From: an uncultured Pirellulaceae bacterium
GTDB lineage: Bacteria > Planctomycetota > Planctomycetia > Pirellulales > Pirellulaceae
Length of the DNA stretch: 7,765 nt
Reading direction: 5' to 3'
Assembly: GCA_934255105.1 (NCBI GenBank)
Contig: CAKQNH010000194.1
Span: 1 to 7,765, forward strand
Shown here piece after piece: positions 5,485 to 7,765 of this stretch. The notes beneath the pieces are model-generated. The model had not been told where the DNA came from and ran no database searches. It saw nothing but the letters and a program-made list of their open reading frames with translations. The stretch's first letter is position 1, and each line of letters opens with the position of its first letter. The translations under genes were made by a program, and so were the position numbers.

Positions 5485-7097
5485 TGCTTACAGTACATCA
5501 GGGCCGGAAAGAGGCTCGACATCAGCATATCGAAGACGTGTTCCAAAAAAATCTGGTTGGTCTGTACTCGCAAACCGATCGCGTATTCGCAAGCCTACTA
5601 GTCGCTCAGTGGGTGTTTGCGATCGCGTGCAGTGTCTGGATCTCTCCGCAAACATGGGCTGGCAGCCAGCCCGCAATCCATATCCATGTTTGGTCCGCAG
5701 TCTTCTTAGGCGCGGCTCTGATTAGTCTTCCTTTGGCCCTCATCATCTGGTTTCCACGCAGCCCGCTCAATCGCTTTGTCAATGCGGCTGCCCAAGTGCT
5801 ATTCTCTTCTTTGCTGATCCACTTAATGGGCGGACGTATCGAGTCGCATTTTCACGTCTTCTTATCGCTGGCGATCCTGTCGTTCTATCGCGACGCCAAA
5901 GTCTACATTCCAGCAGTTGGGATCATACTTTTGGACCATATGTTGCGAGGCATATTTTGGCCTGAGTCGGTGTTTGGCATCGTGACGGCAGCACCCTGGC
6001 GCGCGATGGAGCACTCCGCTTGGATAGCGTTTGTCACGTTGTTCCTAATTTGGGGAGTGTCGCAAAGCCGTGCACATTTGCGCTCGTTAGCTGGCTTGCA
6101 AGTGTCGTTGATGGAGGAGAAGCAACACTTGGAAGAGCAGGTCCAACAGCGTTTGGAGGAACATGCCATGATGCAAATTCATCTTGCACAAGCACAGAAA
6201 CTAGAGGCTATTGGCAGTTTGGCAGCCGGCATCTCACATGAAATCAATACGCCAATGCAATGCGTTAGCAGCAATGTAGAGTTTCTCAAAAGCTGCTCCC
6301 AGCGCGTCCGTGAGATCATGGACCGCTACCACGAAATGCTTCATTCCGATGCACCCGCTAAGCGGGCAGCACGCATAGCCGCCATCGACCAGTTGACTGA
6401 AAGTCTGAGGTTTGATCATATGCGTCAGCAGGTACCCGAAGCGATCGACGAGGCCGCCATCGCAGTCGACCGCGTCGTCGAAATCTTACGAGCGATGAAA
6501 GCAATGTCGCACCCTGGGACCAAAGGCAAAGTGCCTACCGACATCAATGCGATGATACGCAATGCCGTCCAGATCTCAAAGGGTCGCTGGAAGCATGTGG
6601 CTCGACTCGATCTCGATCTGGCCGAAGCACTCCCACTGGTGAATGCGCTCCCCGCCGAGTTCGGACAGGCAATGCTCAATTTGATCGTCAACGCGGCGGA
6701 TGCGATTGGCGACAACGAGAAGGGCGCAGCCGGACGGTTAGGCGTGATTCGCGTTTGCACCACGGTCGTCGATGAGGGGGTCAGCATCGAGATAAGCGAC
6801 AACGGATGCGGAATCCCTGAAAGTATCCAGGAGCGGCTGTTCGATCCTTTCTTCACCACGAAGGGGATAGGCTGCGGAACTGGCCAAGGTTTGCCGATCA
6901 CCCGAGATATTGTCGTCAATCAACATAACGGCAAGCTAGACTTCAAAACGCAGGTGGGTGTCGGCACGACCTTTACAGTTTGGCTACCCTACACATCCAC
7001 AGACGAGCATGCTAGGCAATCAGAGCCAAGCTCTCCCAACCTAAATCTTGAAACCACAGAAAGGTTCTACTGCGATGCAGAAGCTATTGTTTGTTGA
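5484..7097 (+). CDS. Membrane sensor histidine kinase
   Basis: This 537-residue protein joins a hydrophobic sensor domain to a full kinase core. Residues about 33-195 hold some five or six membrane segments. Between and within them are GGRIESHFHVF (117-127) and LDHMLRG, putting several histidines (113, 122, 124, 152, 177) in or next to the membrane. A coiled coil follows (about 200-240, rich in Glu and Gln). The H-box is GISHEINTP with the phospho-acceptor His252, in a dimerisation domain with a long inserted helical stretch before RAMKAMSHP. The ATPase domain shows the N-box NLIVNAADAI (Asn403), G1 DNGCGIP (439-445), F-box DPFFTTK and G2 GTGQGL. All catalytic boxes are intact, so it should autophosphorylate. 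The last 35 residues or so are an unstructured tail. It is coupled to the genes on both sides, and the receiver protein downstream is the obvious partner. Confidence 0.94.
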   Translation: MLTVHQGRKEARHQHIEDVFQKNLVGLYSQTDRVFASLLVAQWVFAIACSVWISPQTWAGSQPAIHIHVWSAVFLGAALISLPLALIIWFPRSPLNRFVNAAAQVLFSSLLIHLMGGRIESHFHVFLSLAILSFYRDAKVYIPAVGIILLDHMLRGIFWPESVFGIVTAAPWRAMEHSAWIAFVTLFLIWGVSQSRAHLRSLAGLQVSLMEEKQHLEEQVQQRLEEHAMMQIHLAQAQKLEAIGSLAAGISHEINTPMQCVSSNVEFLKSCSQRVREIMDRYHEMLHSDAPAKRAARIAAIDQLTESLRFDHMRQQVPEAIDEAAIAVDRVVEILRAMKAMSHPGTKGKVPTDINAMIRNAVQISKGRWKHVARLDLDLAEALPLVNALPAEFGQAMLNLIVNAADAIGDNEKGAAGRLGVIRVCTTVVDEGVSIEISDNGCGIPESIQERLFDPFFTTKGIGCGTGQGLPITRDIVVNQHNGKLDFKTQVGVGTTFTVWLPYTSTDEHARQSEPSSPNLNLETTERFYCDAEAIVC

Positions 7098-7765
7098 TGA
7101 CGATGCCAGTCTGCTCCGCGCTCTGGAACGCAGCCTCCGCTTTGATTATGACTTGCGATTAGCCGAGTCGGGCGAGATTGCTCTGGACATGTTGCGGGAC
7201 GACAATTCAACATCCGTAATCGTCACGGATATGGAAATGCCTGTCATGGACGGGCTCCAGTTCATCGAGCATGCTAGGCAAATCGCCCCTCACAGCATCT
7301 ACCTCATGTTGACGGGCAACCAAGATTTTGACACAGCAATTGCCGCAGTGAACGACGGATCGGTTTTCCGTTTCCTGAGCAAACCTTGTCCAATTACAGC
7401 TATCAAGCTCGCGGTGGATGCAGCTTTTAAACAGCGCGAGCTGTTGTTTTCGGAAAGGGAACTGTTGGAGCGCACTTGTGTGGGTGCGGTGGCCCTTTTA
7501 ACCGACGTTATCGAATCGGTCAAACCGGAGCTGCTGGACCAAAGTCGCCGTGTCGATGGCACGATGCAACTCTGCGAAGGTGCCTTGGGCGGAGCGGGCT
7601 CGTACGAGTATCGTCTGGCAGCCAAGCTAGGTTTGCTCGGTTTTGCGCTACTGCCTCAAATTGAACAGGACAACTTCCGTAGGCTCCGTCCGTCGAACCC
7701 AGCTAGCCAACTGATCTTGAAGAAAATCATGGAGACCTCCTCACGCCTGGTCGGCCGCATTCCTC
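7075..7765 (+). CDS. Response regulator with degenerate HD-GYP-like output domain (3' end cut by window edge)
   Basis: The frame opens inside the kinase gene (23-base overlap, GAAAGG 10 bases before the ATG) and is still open after 230 codons. Residues 1-120 are a complete receiver: acidic Asp8-Asp10, phospho-acceptor Asp52 in VTDMEMPVMDG, Thr80 in MLTGNQD and Lys103 in FLSKP. A helical linker (ELLFSERELLERT) leads to a region laid out like the RpfG-type HD domain. However, the expected His of the H-S-x-R-V segment is replaced in LLDQSRRV, and the catalytic HD pair of the A-x-L-H-D-I-G-K segment is replaced in AAKLGLLGFALLPQ. It therefore probably cannot hydrolyse cyclic di-GMP and would act by binding a partner. 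There is no DNA-binding domain in the visible part. Roughly 100-150 residues may be missing. Confidence 0.88.
   Translation, partial: MQKLLFVDDDASLLRALERSLRFDYDLRLAESGEIALDMLRDDNSTSVIVTDMEMPVMDGLQFIEHARQIAPHSIYLMLTGNQDFDTAIAAVNDGSVFRFLSKPCPITAIKLAVDAAFKQRELLFSERELLERTCVGAVALLTDVIESVKPELLDQSRRVDGTMQLCEGALGGAGSYEYRLAAKLGLLGFALLPQIEQDNFRRLRPSNPASQLILKKIMETSSRLVGRIP

Noticed and set aside
6425..6919. A 164-codon minus-strand frame inside the kinase gene.
   Set aside because: It is antisense to the kinase catalytic domain, whose H, N, G1, F and G2 boxes settle the coding strand.

Overview
The window holds two gene blocks facing away from each other, and the likely host is a planctomycete of the Pirellula/Rhodopirellula kind. 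That guess is inferred from moderate GC, several genes without a clear Shine-Dalgarno sequence, a sensor kinase with a GGRIE-HFH membrane domain, a response regulator with an RpfG-like output domain that has lost its catalytic residues, and a PF09720-type antitoxin. No rRNA or other marker is present, so the assignment rests on family resemblance alone.

Left block (bases 1-3621, all minus strand). Reading right to left: a low-specificity L-threonine aldolase, then a small type II toxin-antitoxin locus whose antitoxin is intact but whose RelE/ParE-like toxin is broken by an internal deletion and frameshift, then a 214-base gap with a short hairpin, then a class B asparagine synthetase that runs off the left edge with only its extreme C-terminus missing.

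Divergent spacer (3622-3940). It separates the blocks and holds a perfect TATAAT on the minus strand that may drive threonine aldolase, a short direct repeat and weak hairpins.

Right block (3941-7765, all plus strand). It starts with a cysteine-rich Crp/Fnr-type regulator. A 161-base gap follows, packed with four inverted repeats and recurring GGTTCC/GGTTAC half-sites. Next come three translationally linked genes: a membrane-anchored thioredoxin-like protein with a CPC motif (RedB-like), a multi-TM histidine kinase, and a response regulator with a receiver domain and a degenerate HD-GYP-like output domain, cut by the right edge. Start/stop overlaps (TGATG, then 23 bases) argue that these three form one operon.

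The most plausible reading of the right block is a redox or respiration-related signalling module: a periplasm-facing thiol protein, a membrane sensor rich in histidines, and a regulator acting through protein contacts rather than DNA binding, with the Crp/Fnr-like protein next door as a candidate controller through the palindrome cluster. The signal and the output are not visible in the sequence.
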